A DNA stretch of 64,000 nt, from assembly GCA_000404785.1 (NCBI GenBank), contig ASNI01000004.1, positions 13,345-77,344 of the forward strand, given 5' to 3'. The position numbers were made by a program, and so were the translations under genes. This document shows positions 51,797 through 61,629 of this stretch, piece after piece. This DNA comes from Cloacimonetes bacterium SCGC AAA252-N17. GTDB taxonomy: Bacteria; Cloacimonadota; Cloacimonadia; JGIOTU-2. The notes under the pieces are model-generated. The model saw only the letters and a list, made by a program, of their open reading frames with translations, was not told where the DNA came from and did not search any database. Within the stretch, counting starts at the first letter, position 1, and every line of letters begins with the position of its first letter.

Positions 51797-52735
51797 ATGA
51801 AATACAAACATCTATTTGGACCAGTTCCATCACGCCGGCTCGGCTTATCGCTTGGTATAGACCCTATTCCCTATAAAACCTGCTCTTTTGATTGTGTGTA
51901 CTGCGAATGCGGTGCAACAACAAACCTTACAAGCACACGAAAGGAATATATTCCAGTTGATGAAATTATTTCAGAACTCGATTCCTTTCTCTCAAACAAT
52001 CCAACACTTGATTATATTACTTTCTCAGGTTCGGGTGAGCCAACGCTGAATATTGGAATAGAAAGAATAATCACATTTCTTAAAAAGAAATTTCCGCAAT
52101 ATAAGATCGCAGTGATCACAAACAGTTCTCTTTTTCCTGATCCTGAAGTTCGTAAAGAATTATTGCTTGCCGACGTGATAATGCCTTCTTTAGATGCAGT
52201 TTCTTATAATATTTCTCAAAAAATAAACAGACCTGTTAAGGGGATCATACCAGTTGATATCATTCAAGGACTTATTAGTTTCCGCAGGGAGTTTCCAGGA
52301 AAAATTTGGCTCGAGATATTTATCATACCAGGTATTAATGACACAGATGAAGAAATTGAAAAATTTCATGCTGTCCTGAAGAAAATTAATCCTGACCTGA
52401 TTCAGTTGAACTCTATTGACAGACCCGGTACAGAGAATTGGGTCGTTCCTGCTGATGAAGAGACTCTCGTGAAGATTAAGAAGAAATTTGAGTATCTGCC
52501 TGTTGTCACAATTAGTAATTACCAAAAAAGAGAGAAGGTTAAATCCTATAATTTTAAAATCGAAGATGCAATTCTTGCAACCATCTCACGGCGACCCTGT
52601 ACTGCGGATGACCTTTCCGAAATTCTGGATATTCATCTTGCTGAACTGAACAAATATCTTGATGCCTTACATGAAAAAGATATGATCGAAGCAGTGAAAA
52701 GACCTCGTGGACTGTTCTTCAGAGCAAAGGTATAG
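51797..52735 (+). CDS. Radical SAM protein of the COG0731 type
   Basis: The 312-residue protein begins KYKHLFGPVPSRRLGLSLGI and has the iron-sulfur motif CSFDCVYC (C-x3-C-x2-C), followed by the GEPTL strand FSGSGEPTLN. The C-terminal about 70 residues look like a winged-helix domain (RRPCTADDLSEILDIHLAEL). The family is annotated as radical SAM proteins related to wyosine-type tRNA modification enzymes, but the bacterial function is not established. Followed by a DUF401 gene after 1 bp. Confidence 0.88.
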   Translation: MKYKHLFGPVPSRRLGLSLGIDPIPYKTCSFDCVYCECGATTNLTSTRKEYIPVDEIISELDSFLSNNPTLDYITFSGSGEPTLNIGIERIITFLKKKFPQYKIAVITNSSLFPDPEVRKELLLADVIMPSLDAVSYNISQKINRPVKGIIPVDIIQGLISFRREFPGKIWLEIFIIPGINDTDEEIEKFHAVLKKINPDLIQLNSIDRPGTENWVVPADEETLVKIKKKFEYLPVVTISNYQKREKVKSYNFKIEDAILATISRRPCTADDLSEILDIHLAELNKYLDALHEKDMIEAVKRPRGLFFRAKV

Positions 52736-52736
52736 T

Positions 52737-53933
52737 ATGCCAATTCTGCTTATCTGGATTGGTTTCTTCTTTTCGCTGGCTATTATGATACTTATCGCGA
52801 GAAAGAACCTGTGGCTCGGCTTTATAATCGGTGCACTAATATTAGGTTTTATAAATCTCAGACCTGTTGTTATCTTTCAGCAGATTAAAAGCACTATCTT
52901 TGATCCTGCAATACTTTTACTGGGTGTTGCTGTCGGTATAATACCTCTTATTGGTGGCGTTTTGGAAGAATCCGGATTAATGGAGGGATTGTTCAAAAAT
53001 TTACGTTTGAAGCGTAAGCTATTTCTGATTTTTGGACCTGCTTTTTTGGGAATGCTACCTATGCCCGGTGGTGCACTTCTTTCTGCTCCTCTCGTTCTGA
53101 GGGCGGGTGACGATATTTCCGACAAACAATATACTGCGATCAATGTCTGGTTCCGCCATGCATTGATACTGATCTACCCGCTCGGTGCACTGCTTGTCAC
53201 AAGTAAGATGGCTGGCTTATATTTATACAGAGCTTTGCTGTATTTGATACCCGGCTTTGTTCTCATGATACTTCTCGGGTGGATATTCTTACTTAAAGGG
53301 ATCAAGGGCAATCTTCCAACACAAAAACATATTAATTATAAAGCTCTCTTTACACCCATAGGAATTATTATAGCAGCTCCGCTTATCCATCTTCTTTTGA
53401 TGACCCTTTTCCCGGATATTCTTACAGAAATTCCTCTTATTATCTGTGTTTCTGTCAGTCTTGTCCTGGCTATGCTTTTGGGAAAGATGAAACCTCTCGA
53501 TCTGATTTCAGTTATTAAAAAGATGAAGCCACTCAAATATTTCCTAATTATTATTGGAATGTTTCTTTTTCTAAACATTTTTAAAGCGTCGAATATTTCT
53601 GCGATAATTGCGGAGATAGCTATCTCAAAGTGCTTTACTATTGTTGTGATCGCTGCATTCCTCGGTTTTGTAACTGGACGAGTTCAAATGCCCTTTGCTA
53701 TCGCTCTCCCAATATTTTATTCTCGCTTCGGCATTGATGCTATGTCCTACCTGCTTTTTGCAATTATGTTCTTCTCTACATATATGGGTTATATCGTTTC
53801 TCCTATACATCCATGTGTGTCGGTATCAATTGAATTTTTCGGGTCCAGTCTCAAGGGTTTTTACAAAAAATTATTTTGGCCTGTTTTTATTTCACTGGCA
53901 ACTTCCTTCTTAGTTGCCATTTTATTTGTATAA
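52737..53933 (+). CDS. DUF401 family integral membrane protein (COG1906)
   Basis: About 398 residues with roughly ten transmembrane helices and conserved loop LGMLPMPGGALLSAPLV plus a C-terminal GYIVSPIHPCVSVSIEFFG, typical of the DUF401/COG1906 permease-like family. Substrate unknown. Start is the ATG at 52737 (SD AAAGG in the preceding gene); the frame extends 10 codons upstream into the radical SAM gene. Confidence 0.88.
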   Translation: MPILLIWIGFFFSLAIMILIARKNLWLGFIIGALILGFINLRPVVIFQQIKSTIFDPAILLLGVAVGIIPLIGGVLEESGLMEGLFKNLRLKRKLFLIFGPAFLGMLPMPGGALLSAPLVLRAGDDISDKQYTAINVWFRHALILIYPLGALLVTSKMAGLYLYRALLYLIPGFVLMILLGWIFLLKGIKGNLPTQKHINYKALFTPIGIIIAAPLIHLLLMTLFPDILTEIPLIICVSVSLVLAMLLGKMKPLDLISVIKKMKPLKYFLIIIGMFLFLNIFKASNISAIIAEIAISKCFTIVVIAAFLGFVTGRVQMPFAIALPIFYSRFGIDAMSYLLFAIMFFSTYMGYIVSPIHPCVSVSIEFFGSSLKGFYKKLFWPVFISLATSFLVAILFV

Positions 53934-53934
53934 G

Positions 53935-54372
53935 ATGAAACAAAAAATAATCGCAGTAATTGGTGGAAATTCGATTGATCAACATTTCTATGATATTGCG
54001 TATCAGGTTGGAAAACTCATTGCTGCCCATAGCTGCATTATGATTTGTGGGGGACTTGGCGGAGTTATGGAAGCAGCCGCAAAAGGTGCATACGAAAACG
54101 AAGGATTGATTATTGGTATCCTTCCCGGTTTTGAGAAAAAGGACGCTAATCCCTATATTTCCATACCTATTATTACTGGCTTATCAACTGCACGGAATGC
54201 AATTATTGCGAGAACCTGCGATATTGCAGTTGCTATCGATGGCAAATATGGAACTCTTTCCGAAATTGCATATTGCCTTGATTTTGGTAAAACCGTCCTT
54301 GGTTATCAAACTCATAATATCGATAAAGTAATTCCAATCAAGAAACCTGAAGATATCATCAAATACTTGTAG
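53935..54372 (+). CDS. TIGR00725/LOG-like Rossmann protein
   Basis: The 145-residue protein starts KQKIIAVIGGNSID and has the nucleotide/phosphoribohydrolase-like GGLGGVMEAAAKGA and the C-terminal VAIDGKYGTLSEIAYCL (GxGT-E region). Matches the TIGR00725 family related to SLOG/LOG and DprA Rossmann folds; activity unproven. The ATG at 53935 is 1 bp after the DUF401 stop; a TTG seven codons further upstream is less likely. Confidence 0.88.
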   Translation: MKQKIIAVIGGNSIDQHFYDIAYQVGKLIAAHSCIMICGGLGGVMEAAAKGAYENEGLIIGILPGFEKKDANPYISIPIITGLSTARNAIIARTCDIAVAIDGKYGTLSEIAYCLDFGKTVLGYQTHNIDKVIPIKKPEDIIKYL

Positions 54373-54410
54373 TCTAAAACTAATATTTATTTGTAATTAG
54401 AAATTAGGAT

Positions 54411-55424
54411 TTAGAAATTTGCTATTATTCCAATCCTGTGTGAATTCCCCAGATCTGTATGAGTAACGAGCGCATAATTTATCACGAACTGCCTGTAGCG
54501 GAATCCAAGCCCCGCAGTGAAATGTTCTTCATATAAACCTGACCTGATAGACAATATGTTCTTGTAAGTAATCTCCAATCCAAGATTCTTTGAATACTCA
54601 TACACATCACTCCAGTCAAAAGCGAGTATCATTCTGGAATTGATGAAAGACATCGGTTGCTCAAGCGCAAGTCCCATCCTTGGTGTTGTAATGATCTCGT
54701 CAACGTGATTAGAGCGGGTATCCCAGGTGATTTTTGTGCCGCCGATATCCTGAAGATTGAAGGCAAATTTGATATTGCCGAGCCAAGGCAGTTCTGTCAT
54801 CATTCCGAGATCACTTCGCACCATGAAGGATATATCTCCGCCCATACCTTCACCCATGTTTTCATATACATCACGTTTGATATATTTGAATACACCACCG
54901 ATATAATAATCAATCGGCAGATCAAAGAGCTCCCAGCCTAGATTGACGATGCGGGAGAAATTCTTTGCAAAAGCAAACTCAAATAATTGATCTGAGCTTG
55001 TAAAATAGCCGTCCGGAATACCGGTAAGCTGCAGATCTACATTTGATGAACGAATAAATACGTTTGAATTCTTGATCCATTTTTCATCATACAATGGAAT
55101 ATTATCAACAGAGAGCTGGGTAAAGCTTATACCAATTGTAGTGTTCGCAGGTAAAGGAATGCAAAAAGAGAAGTAATCGTAGGCAGCAAGGTTATCAAAA
55201 AGGAAAGCATGCATGAATTCTGCTTCAATATCCGTAATTTGGGCAATTCCCGAAGCATTCCAATAAATTGCGCTTCCATTATCTGCAACTGCGGAGAATG
55301 CACCACCCATTCCAAGAGGTCGAACACCGCTTCCAAGCAGAATAAAATCTCCTGCATATCGTCCTGCATACAAGGACAATGGCAACAGAATAAGCAGAAT
55401 AAGTATTACAATTTTCTTCATCAT
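54411..55424 (-). CDS. PorV/PorQ-type outer membrane protein (UPF0164-like)
   Basis: The 337-residue protein has a signal peptide (MMKKIVILILLILLPLSLYA), then FLLGSGVRPLGMGGAFSAVADNGSAIYWNASGIA read as the segments GSGVRPLGMGGAFSAV and GSAIYWNASGIA, the hallmark of PorV/FadL-like beta-barrels. The C-terminus ends in an aromatic residue (IGIIANF), as in outer membrane proteins. ATG overlaps the C25 peptidase stop by 4 bp (ATGA). In type IX secretion PorV is the shuttle/partner of the C25-fold sortase PorU, the same pairing as here. Confidence 0.88.
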   Translation of the reverse strand: MMKKIVILILLILLPLSLYAGRYAGDFILLGSGVRPLGMGGAFSAVADNGSAIYWNASGIAQITDIEAEFMHAFLFDNLAAYDYFSFCIPLPANTTIGISFTQLSVDNIPLYDEKWIKNSNVFIRSSNVDLQLTGIPDGYFTSSDQLFEFAFAKNFSRIVNLGWELFDLPIDYYIGGVFKYIKRDVYENMGEGMGGDISFMVRSDLGMMTELPWLGNIKFAFNLQDIGGTKITWDTRSNHVDEIITTPRMGLALEQPMSFINSRMILAFDWSDVYEYSKNLGLEITYKNILSIRSGLYEEHFTAGLGFRYRQFVINYALVTHTDLGNSHRIGIIANF

Positions 55425-58400
55425 CGCAGAATCGCCATCTTTTCGATCTTCTCTATTCTTTTACTTCCCTTTTGGGCAATTATTTTATAGAAATACACGC
55501 CGTTTGCCAATTTTCTTCCATCATGATCCACACACTCCCATCCCTTGAGTGCGTGCGGATATTCATGGTAGCCGACAGTCGTGCGCATATCTTTTATCAC
55601 ATTCACCAACCTGCCAGAAACTGTATAAATTTCAATCTTTATTTCATCAGCATCGTCAGTGAGCGTATAGGTAAACCGTGTTCTTCCTTCATTGTTTGGA
55701 TCAGTTGTTTCAATGGAGACAGGGTTCGGATAGTTCCCGATATTTATGATATTGAACTCTTTTTGAACTGTGAAGTTCACAACCTTCTCATGATAATTTC
55801 CATTCACATCAGTTGCGGAAATGATAAGTGTGTAGGAACCGGCTTCCACATCGATTTGATATTTCACGGGAATGGAAGTAATAATATTGGTTGATAAGGT
55901 ATAATTAGTTACGGCTTCACCGTTTAGGAACATTCTTATCTTTTCTATATCAATGCCATTTTTATCCTGGATAATAAATGAGAACTGAGCATTGTTATCC
56001 ACATAGCCGCCGTTTGTAAATTCCTGCCCTTCTACGTTAACATCAATTGAGGGCACGGTTGTATCATTATTATTAAACAAAGCATATTCCCCGGGTTTTG
56101 ATATGTAGGCATAAGACACATTTTTATCTTGAAAATTGGTGTCGCCGCCTATCATAAACCAGCATTTTGCAGCTTCATTATATCTGTACAGTTTGAAATT
56201 GCCCTGCTTTGCGAGTTCCTGCACTGTAGAATCTGTTTTTGTGTAATTGAATAATAATGAGATGTCCTTCGTAAAAGTTTTCTTCTGGGTCAAACAGGAT
56301 GAATCAAAAGGTGCGATTTTATAACTCATGAGAGTACCGGACAACAAAGGTATCGCTTCTATATCAGGAAGAAGAGTTGTAGTATCCAAAACTGACGGTT
56401 GAATGTAGAACATTGCATCCTGATCAACCACACCCGAAGCAAATGATGCGACCAGGTTTGAATCAAGACTTGCATGAACAAGAGCAGCATTATGGGGAAC
56501 GGTAAAGGCATTTATTTCAAAGCTTTTTGTGGAATAATTATTATAATAATTCAGTTCAAGATATGAAGTATCGGGATTGGCATGAACAGTTAAGTTATAC
56601 ACAGATGGGGGTAAAGTACAGTTAAAAGACAGCTTTTGCTTGTCAAGAGCTCCGATTTCGCCCGTAATCAGGGAATCAAGAATTGTTGTGTCGTTCTTGA
56701 GAATGACTTTCGTCGGTGGTGATGGCAACTTTCCAACATTGAAAAGTTCTATTTCAAAAACTATTCCAGCGGCATTAAATTTCATATCGTATGTTTCTAT
56801 TGAAATATCGGGACCAGATATCTCAAAGGATACTTCATTTGAGATTGTGGTTCCGCCATCAGAAGTATGCACCTCGATATAATATTCAATGGTTGTTTCA
56901 GCATCAAACACACCGATTGGCTCAGTTGTTATGTATCCCAGCGTGTCTCCCCCAGATTTCTCCATAGGAGAAGTATATTGATATTGCGGTGTGTTATATT
57001 TCCACCATATACAATTGATGGAATCGATCCCTGCTTTATTATACGCTTTTGCTGAAATGAAAACAGAATCTCCAATTGCAGGTATTTCCGGTATTGATTG
57101 CATATGAAACACTGCTGCTTTTCCAACGCTGAATTCAGTATATCCAACATAATCAGTCGTGTTGTCATACCCATAAGTTCTTACAATTCTGGAAAACTCG
57201 GATGATGTCTCCAAAGTGTCAATTACATATTCGTAACCGGATGCAGTGTAGGATTCTCTCTCAATATTATTCAACTCAACCTGAATAAGCTCATACGGAA
57301 AATGAGAATCTCTTATAAGGTCTTCTTCATCGGTCACATAGTAGGAAACTCTATTGAGCGTTGAACCTTCATTATCAATAAAAATCGAAACGGTATCTCC
57401 TTTGACAAACTGGTAACTATCAAGGGTCGTTTCAAGTTCTTGCGATGGCAGAACAATATCAATTGCCGGGTCGCCCATATAATTAAAGGAGCGCAGGAAA
57501 ACCAAATGAGCGCTATCCCAGGGAAATTTGAGTGCATATTCAACCTTTGCAACGTTGCATATAGTTGCAGAATTTCTTTCACCAAAGGTAAAAATGCTTT
57601 GCAGAAAGTATGCGCCAAGATCTTCGTCCTGATCGAGAAATCCCTTACCTGCACCCCCGAAGAAACCGATCGCTCCCTTGCCTGCCTCCAGCACAAAAGC
57701 TTCACCAAGGCAACGCATGCCGGGATATTCAAAGTTTGAAGTATAACAGGTCAAGCTGCTGATTATCGGATAGTTATCATTAAAAAGCGTTGAGATATTT
57801 CCCAAATTCATAAGATTAAGATCAGACCAGACCTGTCCCCCGCCGTGACCCATAAATTGAATGAAAGCCGTTCCGTCATCAATATAATCTTGAATATCCG
57901 TAGTGGTGCCCCAATATGGATCATCGTGATCTGCCTGTGCATAAATGCGTGAAACACGAAAACTTTTGGGAATGTAATTCTTGTTCAAGCGTTGGCTCTG
58001 ATCTTCAAATACTCCCGAACCACCAGCAATGAGCATCAGGTGATTTCGCCAGTTATCGTTGAAGTTCGGCTGTGTATTATACTGGATCGTTTTTGCAAAA
58101 ACGGGGAGTATCTGCTCGGTTTCCCAGATCGGTATTCGACCTATTGCAAGGTCGGGAAGTTCGTCATCTCCAACTATTGCCACAAACCAGTTATCATCAA
58201 CTGTGGCACCAACATGGTAAGACCAGCTCATATGGGTAGGTACAATACTGTATTCTTTTTGTGGTGAAGTTGGCCTTTCGTCATAGCAGGCATCACCGAG
58301 CAGAAGCACATATTGCAAAGCCGGCTCCTGCCAATTATTATATGCATAGGAAATAAAATTTTTGATCGCTTGATCAGAACAAAGTCCATGATTGAATTCA

Positions 58401-60349
58401 TCATAAATAGATTCTATAGAGACAGTTTTTACAATCAACCCTTTCTCATCATACCAGTGTGCGGCAAAATCATAAAAAAAATCCTCTTCGAGAAATTCCC
58501 GTTTTGATATCACGATATAATCAGCTTGTTCGCTAGGATTCCTTATATTACTTGGAAAATCAGGAAGAACTTCTTTGGGCACCATCTTCCGGGAATCGCT
58601 AACTGCCAAATATTTGGTATTATTATCTAAAACCTGATCCTGAAATGTAAGCACATACGGAGCGCCACCTTCCGGCAGTCCGGACTCAATACTCAGATTT
58701 TCAAATTTGCTTACTCCTATTTTATACACATCTATATGAGGAACTGTAAATTCGTTGATCTCAAACTGCATCAACCCGGGTGAAAAAGAGGTGGGTTTAT
58801 TGAATTCCAGCATATCCTCATGGGCAATACATTCACGCCAATAATTTATATCAATATAATCCAAGAGAATTCTATCGTAGGAAGCATCGGTATCGCCGGG
58901 AAGAGAGATATAAATCTGATTATTGCCATTATTCAGCTTATCGTTGCTCATCGTGCCGGTCATGATCTTTTCGTTCTGATTATACCAGTACTCTGAGCCG
59001 ATCTGTGAAGAATTGATGTATGACAACGCATGATGCTCGCCTGTATTTTCGTCACTGGAATAGGTCTCACCAAAGAAACAAATTTTTACTTCTGCGCTTC
59101 TCGCATTGCTTTGCAGCGGATCGTACAACTGTATCGTAAAATTCGTCATATTCGGTGCGCTGATCTGTTGCCAGAACCATAGATCTTCCCGCACCTGACT
59201 GACCTGGCTCAGTTTTGAGTATATACTTTGATTTTCAAAATGCATGTTCGTATCAAAATTATATACTTTTCTATAACTATATGGGTCTGTCTCATACAAA
59301 CCGCCATCCTCGATTGCAAGACGCGTGCCGAGAGTTCCTTCTTCATAGCTCAAGAAATATACATTTTCCCAGGAAAAGGGGTTATAAAAGCAATCTTCTC
59401 CATGATGTATATCCGCATAAAACTCAAAATAATCTCCCTCATCAAATGATTCATCGTCCTGACCATAAAAATAAATCGGTACCTGCTCTCCCAGGTTATG
59501 AAGCTGCAAATATTCAGGATTGATCTCATCGATTTTCAGGAGTACATCATATTCAGTTTCAAGAGAATCTATCCACGTCTGCAGGGTGTCCTTGAGAAAA
59601 GTATAATCTATTTTGTATATTCCTTTTTTATCAATTATGAATTTGAATTGCGAGATTTCCGTTTCGTTCTGCCTTTTGTAAGATGCCGATTCCGGCTCTT
59701 TCTCCTTGCGCCAGTACTTGGAAAACTCATCATTAATGATCATCTTATCTGCAAATCCATCTAAATAATTTGCACTTCCGCTAAAGCGTTTGGACTTATC
59801 ACCCTTAATATGTATTTGAACTACTAGATCGGTATAGAGCTTTGCTGTTTTTTGTGCGTGATTATATTGAATCGGAAAAATACGAAATGAGCCAAGATAC
59901 CTGTTTCCCACATAGCCAACTGCCTGAGTTTCTACGATATTTTCAGGATAATAATCCCTTGTTGGAAATTCTATGATCTGTCGTGAAGGGTCAGGAACTA
60001 AAATACCCTCATCTTTATATGGATGGTTGATCGGTATAGAAATTCCTGACAGAAGGATGAATTGCTGAGAAATAATACTCGCATTTACTTTACCTTCGGG
60101 GGGAATTCCAATATTTTCTGAGAGGAAAGGTAGCACCGGTAAGCCCTCTGTGTTGATAAAACATGTTTCCAAATTGGGCAAAGACAAAATTTGAGGATTC
60201 TTATCTGATGTTTTAGGAATGTGATACTCATCAATCTTCAGGTGAACCTGAATATAATCTTCGGTAACCTTCTCAATCTCAAAGCTGTTCGTTCCCCATA
60301 ATGAGAATGCGAAAAAGCAGAACAGAATTAATGATAAAACTTTCTTCAT
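55421..60349 (-). CDS. Large secreted gingipain-type C25 peptidase (PorU-like)
   Basis: About 1642 residues. Signal peptide (KKVLSLILFCFFAFSLW), N-terminal beta domains, C25 caspase-like domain with H835 (FMGHGGGQVWSD) and C868 (LTCYTSNFEYPGMRCLGEAF); the 33-residue His-Cys spacing equals that of gingipain RgpB. CARDB/Ig-like modules follow (about 1080-1500), and a FlgD-like C-terminal domain with NYPNPVSIETT and ANGVYFYKIIAQ. The chosen ATG at 60349 starts the signal peptide; the open frame extends 42 codons upstream into purD. Adjacent PorV-like gene suggests a PorU role, but a secreted substrate protease is also possible. Confidence 0.9.
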   Translation of the reverse strand: MKKVLSLILFCFFAFSLWGTNSFEIEKVTEDYIQVHLKIDEYHIPKTSDKNPQILSLPNLETCFINTEGLPVLPFLSENIGIPPEGKVNASIISQQFILLSGISIPINHPYKDEGILVPDPSRQIIEFPTRDYYPENIVETQAVGYVGNRYLGSFRIFPIQYNHAQKTAKLYTDLVVQIHIKGDKSKRFSGSANYLDGFADKMIINDEFSKYWRKEKEPESASYKRQNETEISQFKFIIDKKGIYKIDYTFLKDTLQTWIDSLETEYDVLLKIDEINPEYLQLHNLGEQVPIYFYGQDDESFDEGDYFEFYADIHHGEDCFYNPFSWENVYFLSYEEGTLGTRLAIEDGGLYETDPYSYRKVYNFDTNMHFENQSIYSKLSQVSQVREDLWFWQQISAPNMTNFTIQLYDPLQSNARSAEVKICFFGETYSSDENTGEHHALSYINSSQIGSEYWYNQNEKIMTGTMSNDKLNNGNNQIYISLPGDTDASYDRILLDYIDINYWRECIAHEDMLEFNKPTSFSPGLMQFEINEFTVPHIDVYKIGVSKFENLSIESGLPEGGAPYVLTFQDQVLDNNTKYLAVSDSRKMVPKEVLPDFPSNIRNPSEQADYIVISKREFLEEDFFYDFAAHWYDEKGLIVKTVSIESIYDEFNHGLCSDQAIKNFISYAYNNWQEPALQYVLLLGDACYDERPTSPQKEYSIVPTHMSWSYHVGATVDDNWFVAIVGDDELPDLAIGRIPIWETEQILPVFAKTIQYNTQPNFNDNWRNHLMLIAGGSGVFEDQSQRLNKNYIPKSFRVSRIYAQADHDDPYWGTTTDIQDYIDDGTAFIQFMGHGGGQVWSDLNLMNLGNISTLFNDNYPIISSLTCYTSNFEYPGMRCLGEAFVLEAGKGAIGFFGGAGKGFLDQDEDLGAYFLQSIFTFGERNSATICNVAKVEYALKFPWDSAHLVFLRSFNYMGDPAIDIVLPSQELETTLDSYQFVKGDTVSIFIDNEGSTLNRVSYYVTDEEDLIRDSHFPYELIQVELNNIERESYTASGYEYVIDTLETSSEFSRIVRTYGYDNTTDYVGYTEFSVGKAAVFHMQSIPEIPAIGDSVFISAKAYNKAGIDSINCIWWKYNTPQYQYTSPMEKSGGDTLGYITTEPIGVFDAETTIEYYIEVHTSDGGTTISNEVSFEISGPDISIETYDMKFNAAGIVFEIELFNVGKLPSPPTKVILKNDTTILDSLITGEIGALDKQKLSFNCTLPPSVYNLTVHANPDTSYLELNYYNNYSTKSFEINAFTVPHNAALVHASLDSNLVASFASGVVDQDAMFYIQPSVLDTTTLLPDIEAIPLLSGTLMSYKIAPFDSSCLTQKKTFTKDISLLFNYTKTDSTVQELAKQGNFKLYRYNEAAKCWFMIGGDTNFQDKNVSYAYISKPGEYALFNNNDTTVPSIDVNVEGQEFTNGGYVDNNAQFSFIIQDKNGIDIEKIRMFLNGEAVTNYTLSTNIITSIPVKYQIDVEAGSYTLIISATDVNGNYHEKVVNFTVQKEFNIINIGNYPNPVSIETTDPNNEGRTRFTYTLTDDADEIKIEIYTVSGRLVNVIKDMRTTVGYHEYPHALKGWECVDHDGRKLANGVYFYKIIAQKGSKRIEKIEKMAILR

Positions 60350-60365
60350 CGACGAACTACTTTTC

Positions 60366-61625
60366 TCATAACCTGCGTATTCCCTTTTTAGCGATGTCAG
60401 TTCTGTAATAACTGTTCGTAAAGGATACTTTTTTAATTTCTTTATAGACCTTTCCCTGCGCATCCTGAAGATCATTTCCCAAAGCTGTGAGAGATAACAC
60501 TCTCCCTCCGTTTGTGAGCAAGGTATCTTTTTCTTTTTTTACTCCAGCAAAGAATATTAATGTATCATCAGAAACTTTATCAAGTCCTTTGATCGGATAT
60601 CCTTTTTCATAAGCGCCGGGGTAACCACCAGAAGCAATAACCACGTTTACGGCACTCTTATTTTTCCAATTCAACTCAACCTCATTGATGCTTTCATTTA
60701 GGATAGCTTCACACACATTAATAAGATCATTGTCAAGAATTGGAAGAATTACTTGTGTTTCCGGATCACCCAAACGGCAGTTAAATTCCAAAACCTGCGG
60801 ACCATTTTCTGTAAGCATAACACCTGCATAAAGGATTCCCCTGAAGGTTCGTCGTTCTTTTCGCATCCCCTTCAAAGTAGGAGCAATGATCTGTTCATCG
60901 ATCTGTTTTTTTAGATCATTTATGAAAAGGGCGGGTGCATATGCTCCCATCCCGCCGGTATTCGGTCCTTTGTCTCCGTCCAGAAGTTGTTTATGATCCT
61001 GAGAAAGAATTGTCGAGACAAAATGTTCTCCATCTGTAAAAGCAAAGAGCGAAACCTCTTCTCCCTGAAGACATTCTTCGACCACTACCCGTGATCCTGC
61101 ATCACCGAACATACCGAAGTGGATGATATGATTGAGGATCGTTTCGGCTTCTGTATAATTATCACAGATGAAAACCCCCTTGCCTGCAGCCAATCCATCA
61201 ACCTTTATAACAAGCGGGAAATCTTTTTTAAGGATATAGTTTAAAGCAGGAACTATCTCATCAAAAATCTGGAAACCCGCAGTGGGAATATGATATTTCT
61301 TCATGAACGTTTTTGCAAAAACCTTGCTTCCCTCGATCTCGGCAGCCAGTTTAGAAGGTCCGATCACTGGGAGACCAGCTTTCGCGAATTCATCAGCAAT
61401 TCCTTCTGCAAGGGGTTGTTCCGGACCGATAATAGTAAACTGGATTCCTTCGGATTTTACAAACCTGATAAGCTCTTCTGTATTCTGTAGCTGGATGAGT
61501 TGGGCAACATCCTCCATGCCGGGATTTCCCGGCGCGACAAAGACTTTATCTATCTTTTTGCTTTGCGCACATTTCCATGCGATAGCATGCTCTCTGCCGC
61601 CGCTCCCAACAATTAGAACATTCAT
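60366..61625 (-). CDS. purD: Phosphoribosylamine-glycine ligase
   Basis: The 419-residue ATP-grasp enzyme joins glycine to phosphoribosylamine, step 2 of purine synthesis. N-terminal NVLIVGSGGREHAIAWK and APGNPGM; ATP-grasp core VIKVDGLAAGKGVFICD; metal-binding EFNCRLGDPETQVILP. Full length. Lies 4 bp after the FecR-domain gene and 16 bp before the C25 gene, an unusual operon companion. Confidence 0.96.
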   Translation of the reverse strand: MNVLIVGSGGREHAIAWKCAQSKKIDKVFVAPGNPGMEDVAQLIQLQNTEELIRFVKSEGIQFTIIGPEQPLAEGIADEFAKAGLPVIGPSKLAAEIEGSKVFAKTFMKKYHIPTAGFQIFDEIVPALNYILKKDFPLVIKVDGLAAGKGVFICDNYTEAETILNHIIHFGMFGDAGSRVVVEECLQGEEVSLFAFTDGEHFVSTILSQDHKQLLDGDKGPNTGGMGAYAPALFINDLKKQIDEQIIAPTLKGMRKERRTFRGILYAGVMLTENGPQVLEFNCRLGDPETQVILPILDNDLINVCEAILNESINEVELNWKNKSAVNVVIASGGYPGAYEKGYPIKGLDKVSDDTLIFFAGVKKEKDTLLTNGGRVLSLTALGNDLQDAQGKVYKEIKKVSFTNSYYRTDIAKKGIRRL

Positions 61626-61629
61626 ATAA

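Noticed and set aside
60350..60475. Extended N-terminus of the C25 peptidase
   Set aside because: Overlaps purD by over 100 bp and puts 42 charged residues before the signal peptide; internal ATG at 60349 is right.
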